Below, one piece after another: positions 32,282-39,953 of a stretch of DNA of 64,000 nucleotides (position 1 is the first letter of the stretch; each line of letters starts with the position of its first letter). The notes below the pieces were generated by a model. The model was not told the origin of the DNA. It worked only from the letters and a program-made list of their open reading frames with translations, and did no database searches. The stretch comes from Pseudomonas mosselii (GTDB taxonomy: Bacteria > Pseudomonadota > Gammaproteobacteria > Pseudomonadales > Pseudomonadaceae), in NCBI RefSeq assembly GCF_019823065.1, contig NZ_CP081966.1, forward strand, positions 4,061,501-4,125,500. Reading direction: 5' to 3'. The position numbers and the translations under genes were made by a program.

Positions 32282-32854
32282 ATGTCCGCTACCGTCAGCC
32301 CGCTGTTGCTTGCCTTGCGCGAGGGTACCCGCGCCTGCCACGAAGGGCTGGAGGCGCGCCTGCCGTTCTTCAGCGAAGGTTTCGACCGGGCGGCCTATGC
32401 GCGCCTGCTCGGGGCCTACCATGGCTTCCACGCGCCGCTGGATACCTTGCTGGCCGAGTACCAGGGCACCGAACGCAACAAGACACCCGCCTTGTCACGC
32501 GACCTGGGCGCCCTGGCCATCGATGTCGAATCGCTGCCCTTGTGCCACACCCTGCCTCGTATCGACGACGAAGCCAGCGCACTCGGCGTGATGTATGTAC
32601 TGGAAGGCTCCACCCTGGGCGGCCAGGTACTCAAGCGTGCCATGGCTGAACGCCTGGGGATCGACGCCGACAACGGCGGTGCGTTTCTCGATGTCTACGG
32701 CCCGCAGACCGGCGTACGCTGGCGCAGCTTCCTCGATCGACTGGCTGGCGCCGATCCGGAGCCTGCCGCCCAGGCCCGGACGGTAAAGGCTGCGGTCGAG
32801 ACCTTCACCTGCTTCGAACGATGGCTCGAAGAGCGACGCGTGCTGGTCTGCTGA
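32282..32854 (+). CDS. bphO: Biliverdin-producing heme oxygenase
   Basis: 190 residues from the ATG at 32282 (MSATVSPLLLALREGT). The proximal heme ligand is His 20 in RACHEGLEARLP, and the distal helix region is LGVMYVLEGSTLGGQV. BphO enzymes supply biliverdin to bacteriophytochromes, but no phytochrome gene follows here, so the product may serve a distant bphP or iron recovery. The symbol rests on similarity to the short BphO type. Confidence 0.85.
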   Translation: MSATVSPLLLALREGTRACHEGLEARLPFFSEGFDRAAYARLLGAYHGFHAPLDTLLAEYQGTERNKTPALSRDLGALAIDVESLPLCHTLPRIDDEASALGVMYVLEGSTLGGQVLKRAMAERLGIDADNGGAFLDVYGPQTGVRWRSFLDRLAGADPEPAAQARTVKAAVETFTCFERWLEERRVLVC

Positions 32855-32872
32855 TCCTCTGCGCTTGGCCAC

Positions 32873-33244
32873 TCACCTGCGGCACCTGTTCAACAGCGAT
32901 GTCACCGTGGGCGTCATGCTGATCGCCGCCCCGCACAAACCAGCGCATAGCAGCGCGAAGCCCAGCGCCCGCAACGGGTGCAAGGTATTGAAGAACGCCA
33001 ACACCAAAAGCACCAGCAACAACGCCAGCGCGTAGCGGATTGACGCTCTTGGAATGGCCACCATCAGCAGGTTGAAGAGCACGAAGGCGTAGAACACCAT
33101 CATCGTCGCCAAGCCGGCGCTGACGCCTCGCGCCATGGGCGGGCCAACATGCTGCCGATAGAAATCGAAGCCCTGGCTCAAGAGGAAGGGAAACGCCACA
33201 CAGGCCAATGCGTGCAGCAGGAAACGGGAAAGCAACGGCAACAT
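32873..33244 (-). CDS. Small membrane protein of unknown function
   Basis: 123 residues with four predicted membrane helices: LLHALACVAFPFLLSQGF, MVFYAFVLFNLLMVAI, YALALLLVLLVLAFFN and ALGFALLCAGLCGAA. It ends with a basic tail (NRCRR). It is convergent with heme oxygenase, with stops 18 bases apart. No family recognised. Confidence 0.7.
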   Translation of the reverse strand: MLPLLSRFLLHALACVAFPFLLSQGFDFYRQHVGPPMARGVSAGLATMMVFYAFVLFNLLMVAIPRASIRYALALLLVLLVLAFFNTLHPLRALGFALLCAGLCGAAISMTPTVTSLLNRCRR

Positions 33245-33348
33245 TCGTCCTTGATCCTGGAGCCGGCCGCAGGGCCGTGAGTGAGGAAAGCGGATGCTAA
33301 TGGCCTGAATGGACGCCAGCAAGCCGCAGCATTGGCTGGCAACCCCTC

Positions 33349-33550
33349 GTGACCGAAGCCGCAGACGCCCGCAGCAAGACCGGTTTGTCCCAGTTGAAGT
33401 TCGCCGAGCTGCTCGGCGTCTGCGTACGTACGTTACAAGAGTGGGGAACAAGGCCGGCGCACGCCTTCGGGAGCTGCACGTACGCTACTGCATATCGCAT
33501 CTGTACGGCCGGATGTGTTTCATGAAATCCTGCAGGATCGCCCCACATAG
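33349..33550 (+). pseudogene. Frameshifted HigA/NadS-type HTH antitoxin remnant
   Basis: Frame 1 encodes SKTGLSQLKFAELLGVCVRT then LQEW, a helix-turn-helix of the HigA/NadS kind. An extra G in TGGGGAA (33442-33448) breaks the frame. In the next frame the sequence continues EQGRRTPSGAARTLLHIASV and PDVFHEILQDRPT to a TAG at 33550, which is the usual C-terminus of these antitoxins. The N-terminal 30-40 residues and any toxin partner are missing. It is a decayed toxin-antitoxin locus. Confidence 0.8.
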
Positions 33551-33585
33551 CAAGGGCGCTGGACAGCCTGATAGCGAGCCCCGAC

Positions 33586-34035
33586 ATGAACGTCATTGCC
33601 TGTGATCTGCACCACCTGGACGCCGCTGCGGACCTCTTCAACCAGTACCGGATGTTCTACCAGGAAGCGGATGACCTCCCCGCTTCCCGCGCATTCCTCA
33701 AGACCAACCTCGAGACCGGCAACTCGCGCATCTACCTGCTGCTGGACGCCGACGGCCAGGCCATCGCCTTTGCCCAGCTGTACCCGGCGACCTGTTCGCT
33801 GGCGATGAAGCGCTTCTACTGGCTGTATGACCTGTTCGTTGCCCCGCACGCCCGCAGGGGCGGCCATGCCCGCTTCCTGATGCAGCAACTGACCGATATT
33901 TTCCAGGCCGAGGGCGCGCAGCGGTTGAGCCTGGACACCGCCCGGACCAACCTTGCCGCCCAAGCGTTGTATGAATCGCTGGGGTATGTGGCCGAGCAGG
34001 ACTTCGTGACCTATCACAAGATGCTCGATCACTGA
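33586..34035 (+). CDS. GNAT-family N-acetyltransferase
   Basis: 149 residues. Acetyl-CoA site: WLYDLFVAPHARRGGHARFLM (Arg-Arg-Gly-Gly variant of R-x-x-G-x-G), then LDTARTNLAAQALYESLGYV. Substrate unknown. It follows the antitoxin remnant by 35 bases. Confidence 0.85.
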   Translation: MNVIACDLHHLDAAADLFNQYRMFYQEADDLPASRAFLKTNLETGNSRIYLLLDADGQAIAFAQLYPATCSLAMKRFYWLYDLFVAPHARRGGHARFLMQQLTDIFQAEGAQRLSLDTARTNLAAQALYESLGYVAEQDFVTYHKMLDH

Positions 34036-34083
34036 CGGGCAGGTGCAGGGTCGGGCCGCACAGGGGGCCCTCGCTGCCATCGA

Positions 34084-34371
34084 CTATCCTCGCTCTATCC
34101 CGTCCAGCACCGCCGACGCCAAGGCCAGCCCTTTTTCCAGGGAGTTCTCCGTCGCCACCAGCAGGCTGCGCAGTGGTTCGCTGGCTTTCTCCAGGGCCAT
34201 GGCATTGGTTTCGTAGGCCGCCTGCAAGGCCGCTACCGCGCACACCAGCGCATCCTCGCCATCAATACCAGCATGCACCGAGAACATCGGTGGATGGGCG
34301 TCGTGGCAGGTGCCAAAATGGGCGTGGGCCGTGGTGGGGCGGGAGGTTCGAGGGGTCGTATCGAGGGTCAT
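34084..34371 (-). CDS. DUF3077-family small protein
   Basis: 95 residues from the ATG at 34371, with a strong GGGAGG ribosome-binding site; the open frame continues upstream but is leader sequence. The family pattern FGTCHDAHPPMFSVHAGIDG followed by helices resembles the protein at 59143 (PLFCIEPGI). Its ATG overlaps the TGA of an 18-codon ORF, so translation may be coupled. DUF3077 proteins are common small Pseudomonas proteins of unknown function. Confidence 0.8.
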   Translation of the reverse strand: MTLDTTPRTSRPTTAHAHFGTCHDAHPPMFSVHAGIDGEDALVCAVAALQAAYETNAMALEKASEPLRSLLVATENSLEKGLALASAVLDGIERG

Positions 34372-34424
34372 GGGCGAACCTCCCGGGGCAAGACACGGGG
34401 TGGATCGGGCACGATTTTCAGCAT
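34368..34424 (-). CDS. 18-codon remnant or leader peptide related to DUF6124
   Basis: The frame reads MLKIVPDPPRVLPREVRP and stops at a TGA that overlaps the DUF3077 start. The first nine residues are identical to those of the DUF6124-type protein at 58787 (MLKIVPDPP). It has a good GTAGGAG ribosome-binding site. Either the DUF6124 gene lost its body by deletion here, or a short leader ORF has been kept. Confidence 0.65.
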   Translation of the reverse strand: MLKIVPDPPRVLPREVRP

Positions 34425-34634
34425 GGTTCAGCACTCCTACATAGCCAGTGGAGCTGCCGATATCCGCTTGCACTCGGAACGATGGAGGCAGCTGTACGTG
34501 GGTGTGCAAGACCGTGGATGTAGGAACCCGGCAGGCCCGAAGGCCTCCCACGTACAGCCGCCATTGAGCGACTTGAACCACATCCTCGGGCTTGCACACC
34601 CGGTCGTTGAATCAGCAACGACAGGGCGAGACTA
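34425..34634 (-). ncRNA. Structured leader, copy 1, before DUF6124 remnant and DUF3077
   Basis: In the minus direction: TAGTCTCG (34627-34634), hairpin GTCGTTG/CAACGAC (34616-34622 with 34603-34609), then a long inverted repeat whose arms are plus-strand 34547-34562 and 34487-34502 (CCCACGTACAGCCGCC and GGCAGCTGTACGTGGG, 15 of 16 paired) enclosing an AGGCC/GGCCT hairpin. A further AGCTGCC at 34452-34458 can pair with GGCAGCT 34487-34493, competing with the outer stem. The same elements occur at 58575-58786. A cis-acting RNA is inferred; DNA-level function is possible. Confidence 0.6.
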
Positions 34635-34746
34635 AGGAATGCGACTGGCCAGAACAACAGCTGAAAGGCCGTAAAAGCGTGCTTGGGAAACGTCCCACGT
34701 GAAATAGGGAAAGTCTTAGTAATCCGCTTGAAACAACTGTCCTGGC

Positions 34747-34773
34747 CTCATCGCGGGGCAAGCCCGCTCCCAC
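34747..34773. repeat. Single REP arm
   Basis: CTCATCGCGGGGCAAGCCCG followed by CTCCCAC, the same as one arm of the REPIN at 48465. Confidence 0.7.
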
Positions 34774-34851
34774 GTTTCTCCCGCTATCTGCCCAGTTATT
34801 TGCCCTGAAAGTCAGGACAATTTCTTATTTTTCTGTACACGAAATATCTAC

Positions 34852-34879
34852 TAAAGGTTTATATTCCGCCCGCCGAAAC
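34852..34879 (+). promoter_or_regulatory. Possible sigma-28 promoter of the second chemoreceptor
   Basis: TAAAGGTT, 12-base spacer, GCCGAAAC; FliA consensus is TAAAGTTT-N11-GCCGATAA. The spacer is one base long, so confidence is moderate. It lies about 75 bases before the gene. Confidence 0.45.
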
Positions 34880-34954
34880 AGAAAAGGTAGCAAGTGGCCA
34901 CCACTTCATCGAAGCGGCCATGTACACCCTTCACTCTCACGGATGGGCGTCACC

Positions 34955-36895
34955 ATGAAAATAAAAAACAAACTGATCCTGGCCTTCGTACTGGTGGCCT
35001 TCATCCCGGTGGCGTTGGTTGGCGGGATCTCGGTGCTGAACATCCGCAGCGAGGCGGTCGACCAGTTCCTCGACGGCAGCACCCGGGAAATCCGCCAGAT
35101 CGACGGCAACATGCGCCAGTTCTTCGATGGCACGCTGCAGAACGTCGATCAAATGGCCAAGGATCCTGTATACACCTCGGTCACCTCGCTCAAGGACTAC
35201 ACCGGCGTGGATGCCGCCCGCCAGCCAATGCCCGAGGCCGCGCAGAAGGTGATCGACGCCTTCGCCCGCTACGGCACCACCCACCCGGCGGCGGCGATCC
35301 TGTCCATTGGCCTCGAGGACGGCAGCTACGCCAAATGGCCGGATGACCCGCAACTGGCCAAGTACGACCCACGCACCCGCCCCTGGTACAAGGCCGCCAT
35401 GGCCAGCCCGGACAAGACCGTGCGCACCGCCGCCTACTACTACGACAAGGACGATGTGGCCCTGGTCGGCACCGCCCGGGCGCTGCTCGACGACGCCGGC
35501 AAGGCCAAGGGCGTGTTCGTGGTCAGCGTGTCGCTGAAGAACCTCACCGAGCTGGTCAAGAGCATCAAGCTGGGCGACAGCGGCTACGTGATGCTGATCG
35601 AGGACGGCACCGTGCTGGTCGACCCGCGCAACGCCACCCACGGTTTCAAGCAGCTCAAGGACCTCGGCGCGCCCTACGCGCAACTGGCCGCCACCACCCA
35701 GGGGTCCACCGAGGTGGTGATCGACGGCGTGCGCTACATGGCCAACGTATGGACCTCACCGGGCCTGGGCTGGCGCTTCGTCGGCCTGATCGAATACGAC
35801 GAGGTAATGGCCGCGGCGACGCGCATGACCTATGTCACTGCGCTGATCGTGATAGTGCTGGCTCTGGTCTTCGCCCTGGTCGCCGCAGCGTTCTCGCGGG
35901 TGATCGTCAAGCCGATCGGCCAGGTCAGCATCGGCCTGCAATCGATCGCCGAGGGCGAAGGCGACCTGCGCCGCGACCTGCAGGTCCAGGGCAAGGACGA
36001 AACCGCCGAGCTGGCCGGCTGGTTCAACAAGTTCCTCGCCGCCATTCGCCAGCTGATCCAGCGCATCGGCGCAGCCTCGACCAACCTGCATGAAGCCTCG
36101 CGCAGCAACAGCGAGATGGCCGGCAACATGAACGAGGCCGCCGGGCGCCAGCGCGAGGCGGTGGAGCTGGTGTCCACCGCGTTCAACGAGATGGTCGCCA
36201 CCGCCAACGAAGTGGCGCGCTCATGCAGCAGCGCCGCCGACGCCGCCGAGCATGGCCATCGCCGGGTGGCCGAGGGCAAGCAGCAGATAGAGGCGACCAC
36301 CGACAACGTCAATCGCCTGGGCCGGCGCCTGAGCGAATCGTCCCAGGCCATGGTCGAGCTGGAAGAAGGCAGCCGCAGCATCAACCAGATCCTCGGCACC
36401 ATCCGCGCCATCGCCGAGCAGACCAACCTGCTGGCGCTCAACGCCGCCATCGAGGCGGCCCGGGCCGGCGACCAGGGCCGTGGTTTTGCCGTGGTGGCCG
36501 ATGAAGTGCGGGCGCTGGCCAAGCGCACCGCCGACTCCACCGGCGAGATCGACCAGTTGCTCAACACCCTCGGCGGCAAGACCCAGGAGGTCTCGCAAAA
36601 GATGGAAAGCTGCCTGGACCTGTCGCGCGCCAGCGTGTCGTCGATCGAGAGCGCGCGGGACAGCTTCGAGGGCATCCAGCTCTCGGTGAACGAGATCCGC
36701 GACCAGAACCTGCAGATCTCCGCCGCAGCCGAGGAGCAGCACAGCGTGGCCGAGGAGATCAACCGGCATATCCAGCAGATCTACGACGAGGCACGGCTGG
36801 TGGAGGGGCTGGCCAGTTCCGCCCAGGCTGACTCCGGCAGGTTGGCGCAGTTGTCGGATGAGTTGAATGGGCTGGTGGGGCGCTTCAAGTCGTGA
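34955..36895 (+). CDS. dCache chemoreceptor (MCP) with altered ligand motif
   Basis: 646 residues from the ATG at 34955 ([22 protein letters not shown]1 about 6-28). Periplasmic double-Cache about 35-285, TM2 about 290-312 ([20 protein letters not shown]), HAMP, signalling hairpin [20 protein letters not shown]. It keeps YDPRTRPWY (Arg 142, Trp 144, Tyr 145) but has FVVSVSL where amino-acid receptors have an Asp in GxDxSL, so the ligand is probably not a standard amino acid. An alternative ATG four codons upstream exists. Confidence 0.9.
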   Translation: MKIKNKLILAFVLVAFIPVALVGGISVLNIRSEAVDQFLDGSTREIRQIDGNMRQFFDGTLQNVDQMAKDPVYTSVTSLKDYTGVDAARQPMPEAAQKVIDAFARYGTTHPAAAILSIGLEDGSYAKWPDDPQLAKYDPRTRPWYKAAMASPDKTVRTAAYYYDKDDVALVGTARALLDDAGKAKGVFVVSVSLKNLTELVKSIKLGDSGYVMLIEDGTVLVDPRNATHGFKQLKDLGAPYAQLAATTQGSTEVVIDGVRYMANVWTSPGLGWRFVGLIEYDEVMAAATRMTYVTALIVIVLALVFALVAAAFSRVIVKPIGQVSIGLQSIAEGEGDLRRDLQVQGKDETAELAGWFNKFLAAIRQLIQRIGAASTNLHEASRSNSEMAGNMNEAAGRQREAVELVSTAFNEMVATANEVARSCSSAADAAEHGHRRVAEGKQQIEATTDNVNRLGRRLSESSQAMVELEEGSRSINQILGTIRAIAEQTNLLALNAAIEAARAGDQGRGFAVVADEVRALAKRTADSTGEIDQLLNTLGGKTQEVSQKMESCLDLSRASVSSIESARDSFEGIQLSVNEIRDQNLQISAAAEEQHSVAEEINRHIQQIYDEARLVEGLASSAQADSGRLAQLSDELNGLVGRFKS

Positions 36896-36925
36896 CTTTT
36901 GGCTTGAGCCTGTACGCGGGCCCTG

Positions 36926-37050
36926 TAGGAGCGGCCTTGTGTCGCGAAAGGGCTGCGTAGCAGCCCCAGGATTTCAGCGTTGATGCAAAGATTGCCGGGG
37001 CCGCTTTGCGGCCCTTTCCGACCGGTCCGACGCCTCGGCAAGGCCGCTCC
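36926..37050. repeat. Hybrid REPIN with two different arm types
   Basis: The left arm (GTAGGAGCGGCCTTGTGTCG) is of the type at 45102, the right arm (CCGGTCCGACGCCTCGGCAA) of the type at 12754. The arms pair only in their outer and inner parts. The rest of the gap to 37278 is AT-richer and I see no gene in it. Confidence 0.75.
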
Positions 37051-37278
37051 ACAGAACTTGCGCATGGCTCGACTACAGTGAACTTGACGCCATCCTCGAG
37101 AGCACCATGCCCAACCAATGAATACGGTTTGTATTCAGGCGCCCTCTACGCATCAACGCAGGGCGTTCACTGTTCGCTAACTTTCAATCTTAACCGTTAA
37201 GCGAAAAGTGCACCGAAAAGTGTACAGATTTATTTTCCCTACTCTAATTTCGACCTACCCTGCCTGACAGCTAGATCC

Positions 37279-37542
37279 CTACGCTCCAGGAACCGAATGT
37301 AAATCAGCTCGCGGAAATCGGACTTCACTTGATTGCCGACAAACCCAGGGATTGGTGAAAAATACGCTCCAGCGCCGAAGATCATAGGGTGGCAGACTGA
37401 ATTCGATCTCGCTCGCGGCCAACTCGGAGAAGTCCCGCTCGGCCCTGCACAGCTCCTCGTCATCATGAATACCGAGCCGATTGCGCAAAACCGAGGTGCC
37501 GGCATAGCAATATGCATCCTGCCCGACCCCGTATTTATCCAA
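37279..37542 (-). pseudogene. Truncated Fic-family AMPylase remnant
   Basis: From a TTG at 37542 the frame gives MDKYGVGQDAYCYAGTSVLR, then NRLGIHDDEEL and SEIEFSLPPYDL, the N-terminal ~56 residues of class Fic proteins. After PPYDL (about 37377) the similarity stops and an unrelated 31-residue tail follows. The catalytic HPFxxGNGR motif is absent, so no AMPylation activity is expected. It follows yhfG by 2 bases, the usual yhfG-fic order. Confidence 0.8.
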
Positions 37543-37544
37543 CG

Positions 37545-37712
37545 TCAGCTCTGCTTACGGTATTTACGCAGCAGTTCCTCCCCGGTGGGAAGCTCTCGCT
37601 CAGCCGCGTCCGGCGACACGGTGAACCCCTCTAGCCGCAGGCTGGCCACATAGTTAGAGCGACGTGTCTTGGCACAGTAAGCCTTCTTGGTTTCCAGGCT
37701 GATCCCTTTCAC
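37545..37712 (-). CDS. yhfG: YhfG-family Fic partner (antitoxin-like)
   Basis: 55 residues from a GTG at 37712, the same length as E. coli YhfG. Sequence ISLETKKAYCAKTRRSNYVA then SLRLEGF is the family core. YhfG proteins are small partners encoded before Fic. Here the Fic toxin is truncated while the partner is intact, an orphan antitoxin. AAGGTG lies eight bases before the GTG. Upstream is the C-terminal end of an ABC transporter gene in the same direction. Confidence 0.82.
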   Translation of the reverse strand: MKGISLETKKAYCAKTRRSNYVASLRLEGFTVSPDAAERELPTGEELLRKYRKQS

Positions 37713-37786
37713 CTTTAACACACCTTGATGGGTGAACACATCGCGATTATAGCGGATCGAAAGAAGCATCGTGCTACGTATAGACG

Positions 37787-39604
37787 CTAGGCAGGCACCT
37801 CCGTCGCAGGCTGCTGCTCCAGCAACGACCATCCCCCCTGCCCGTCCACCTCCAGCCGATGAGAATGGAACCCCGCCAGGGTGCTGCGGTGCCCGACACT
37901 GACCAGCAGCGTCGCCGGCAGCTCCGCACGCAGCAGCGAATACAGCGCATGCTCCAGCCCTTCGTCCATCGCCGAGGTGGACTCGTCGAGGAACACCACC
38001 TGTGGCCGGTTGAACAGCACCCGGGAGAACGCCAGGCGCTGCTGTTCGCCCAGCGACAAGATCCGCGACCAGTCGCGCTGCTCGTCCAGCCGTTCGGCCA
38101 GATGAGCGAGGTTGACCTGGCGCAGGGCCTGCTGCATGCGCGCATCGTCCCCGGGCGCACCCTGTGCCGGGTAGGCGATGGCGGTGCGCAAGTCGCCCAG
38201 CGGCAGGTACGGGCGCTGCGAGAGGAACAGTGCCTGCGTCCCCAACGGCCGCCTGACCTCACCCTCGGCATAAGGCCACAGGCCCGCCAGGGCACGCAGC
38301 AAGGTGGTCTTGCCGCTGCCCGATGGTCCTTTGATCAGCAGCGCCTGGCCGCTGTGCAAATTCAGGTCGAGATCGGCGATCAGCGCGTGGCCGTCGGGGC
38401 GACGCACCTGCAAGCCCTGAATCCCCAATGCGTGTTCCTGATCCACGCTAACTACGCGCGGCAACTCGCTGGCCTGCTGGTTGGCATCGAGGAAACCGGT
38501 CAGACGGTCGAGGGTGGCGCGGTACTGGGCGAAGGTGTCGTAGGACTCACGGAAGAACGACAGCGAATCCTGCACCTGGCCAAACGCCTGGGCGGTCTGC
38601 ATCACATCACCGAGCTTGATCGCGCCGCTGAAGAAGCGCGGCGCCTGGAGGATGAACGGAAACACCACCGCCACCTGGCTGACGCCCAGGTTGAAGCCGC
38701 TGAACTTGAGGTTCCGGAACACCAGCGCCCAAGCGTTGCCGATCAACGCGAAGAAGCGCCCGAGCAAGGTGCCCCGCTCCACCTGCGCGCCCTGGTAGAA
38801 GGCAATGTTCTCGGCGTTCTCACGCAGGCGCATCAAGGCGTAACGGAAGTTGGCGGTGAGTTTCTCGTTAAGGAAGTTCAGGCGGATCAGCGGCTGGCCA
38901 AGGCGAAAAGCAATCCAGGTGGCGATCAGCACATAGACATACACGGCGAACACCATCGCCCGGGGGACTTCGATGCCGGCCACCGCCAGCGGCGCCGACA
39001 GGCCCCAGAGGATGCCGGTGAAGGCCACCAGCGACACCAGCGCGCTCACCGCCCCCAGCGCCAGCGACACGGAGCCGCTGACGAAGGCGTTCACATCCAG
39101 TTCGATACGCTGGTCGGGGTTGTCCACCGGCTCGGCGAGAAACTGCCCGCGGTAGTAGGCATCGCCGTGCATCCAGTCGGCGGTCAGGCGCTCGGTAAGC
39201 CACACCCGCCAGCGGATGTTGAACGCCTGGGTGACGTAGAAGGCGAACAGCGAGCGCAACACATGAATGGTCGCCAGCACCGCGAACACCCCGAGCAGGT
39301 ACCAGAACGCGGTCTGGTCCAGTGCCTGCAAGGCACTGTAGAAGCCGTTGTACCAGAACGAGAACAGCACGTTCAGGCGCACCGCGAACAGCGTCAGGAC
39401 CAGCAGCAGGGCGAAGGCCAGCAAGGGCCGCCAACTGCGGCGCAAGCTGAAATAGGGTCCGGCCAGTTGCCAGAACTGCGCCCCCCAACGGGTGTAGCGC
39501 ACCGCCAGCAAGGCGGTAATGGTGAAGCAGACAAGGGTGACCAACGAGGCGATTGCCAGCCAGCTCAGGCTCTCTTGCAGGGCCTGGTGCCAGTTCATGT
39601 CCAT
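37787..39604 (-). CDS. SbmA/BacA-like ABC transporter with fused ATPase
   Basis: 605 residues: N-terminal membrane domain with six predicted helices (first two about 15-35 and 60-80) of the SbmA/BacA type (LNVLFSFWYNGFYSALQ, ITRW-like DQTAFWYLL), then an ATPase domain with Walker A GPSGSGKTTLL, signature LSLGEQQRLAFSR and Walker B VVFLDESTSAMDE. The fused type resembles YddA and the ABCD group. Peptide or vitamin-like substrates are possible; none is assigned. Confidence 0.88.
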   Translation of the reverse strand: MDMNWHQALQESLSWLAIASLVTLVCFTITALLAVRYTRWGAQFWQLAGPYFSLRRSWRPLLAFALLLVLTLFAVRLNVLFSFWYNGFYSALQALDQTAFWYLLGVFAVLATIHVLRSLFAFYVTQAFNIRWRVWLTERLTADWMHGDAYYRGQFLAEPVDNPDQRIELDVNAFVSGSVSLALGAVSALVSLVAFTGILWGLSAPLAVAGIEVPRAMVFAVYVYVLIATWIAFRLGQPLIRLNFLNEKLTANFRYALMRLRENAENIAFYQGAQVERGTLLGRFFALIGNAWALVFRNLKFSGFNLGVSQVAVVFPFILQAPRFFSGAIKLGDVMQTAQAFGQVQDSLSFFRESYDTFAQYRATLDRLTGFLDANQQASELPRVVSVDQEHALGIQGLQVRRPDGHALIADLDLNLHSGQALLIKGPSGSGKTTLLRALAGLWPYAEGEVRRPLGTQALFLSQRPYLPLGDLRTAIAYPAQGAPGDDARMQQALRQVNLAHLAERLDEQRDWSRILSLGEQQRLAFSRVLFNRPQVVFLDESTSAMDEGLEHALYSLLRAELPATLLVSVGHRSTLAGFHSHRLEVDGQGGWSLLEQQPATEVPA

Positions 39605-39692
39605 GGTGAGATTCCGTGACGGTGTTTTCGCGAGCGTAGCACCGGCCCAGGATTAACCTTGTAAGAATGAAGGACATTTCATCTTGAATCTA

Positions 39693-39730
39693 TACCGCCC
39701 CTTCGCTGGCAAGCCGGCGAAGGGGCGGTA
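39693..39730. terminator. Terminator between ABC transporter and fds operon
   Basis: TACCGCCCCTTCGC (39693-39706) pairs perfectly with GCGAAGGGGCGGTA (39717-39730). It lies 20 bases after the fdsD stop in its direction; AT-rich sequence with TATAGATTCAAG follows on the minus strand. Confidence 0.65.
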
Positions 39731-39749
39731 CAGGCAGCACTCGGAACGC

Positions 39750-39953
39750 CTAGCCCAATGCTTCCCTTACCTTCGGGTCCAACCCCTCCCCTGCATGGGC
39801 CTCGCTCCACGCCTGCAACTGCCGGCGCATGCCCGGCGTCCAGAAGCTCTGCAGGTGCTGCCTCACCCCCTGCACCGCCTTGGTGTGATCCGGTTCGCTG
39901 TCGAAGTAATGGGCGATCTGGTTGGCCATCTTCACCAGGTTGTCGCTGCTCAT
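39750..39953 (-). CDS. fdsD: NAD-dependent formate dehydrogenase delta subunit
   Basis: 67 residues (MSSDNLVKMANQIAHYFDSE onward), matching the small FdsD subunit. Its ATG overlaps the fdsA stop by 4 bases. Last gene of fdsGBAD. Confidence 0.9.
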   Translation of the reverse strand: MSSDNLVKMANQIAHYFDSEPDHTKAVQGVRQHLQSFWTPGMRRQLQAWSEAHAGEGLDPKVREALG

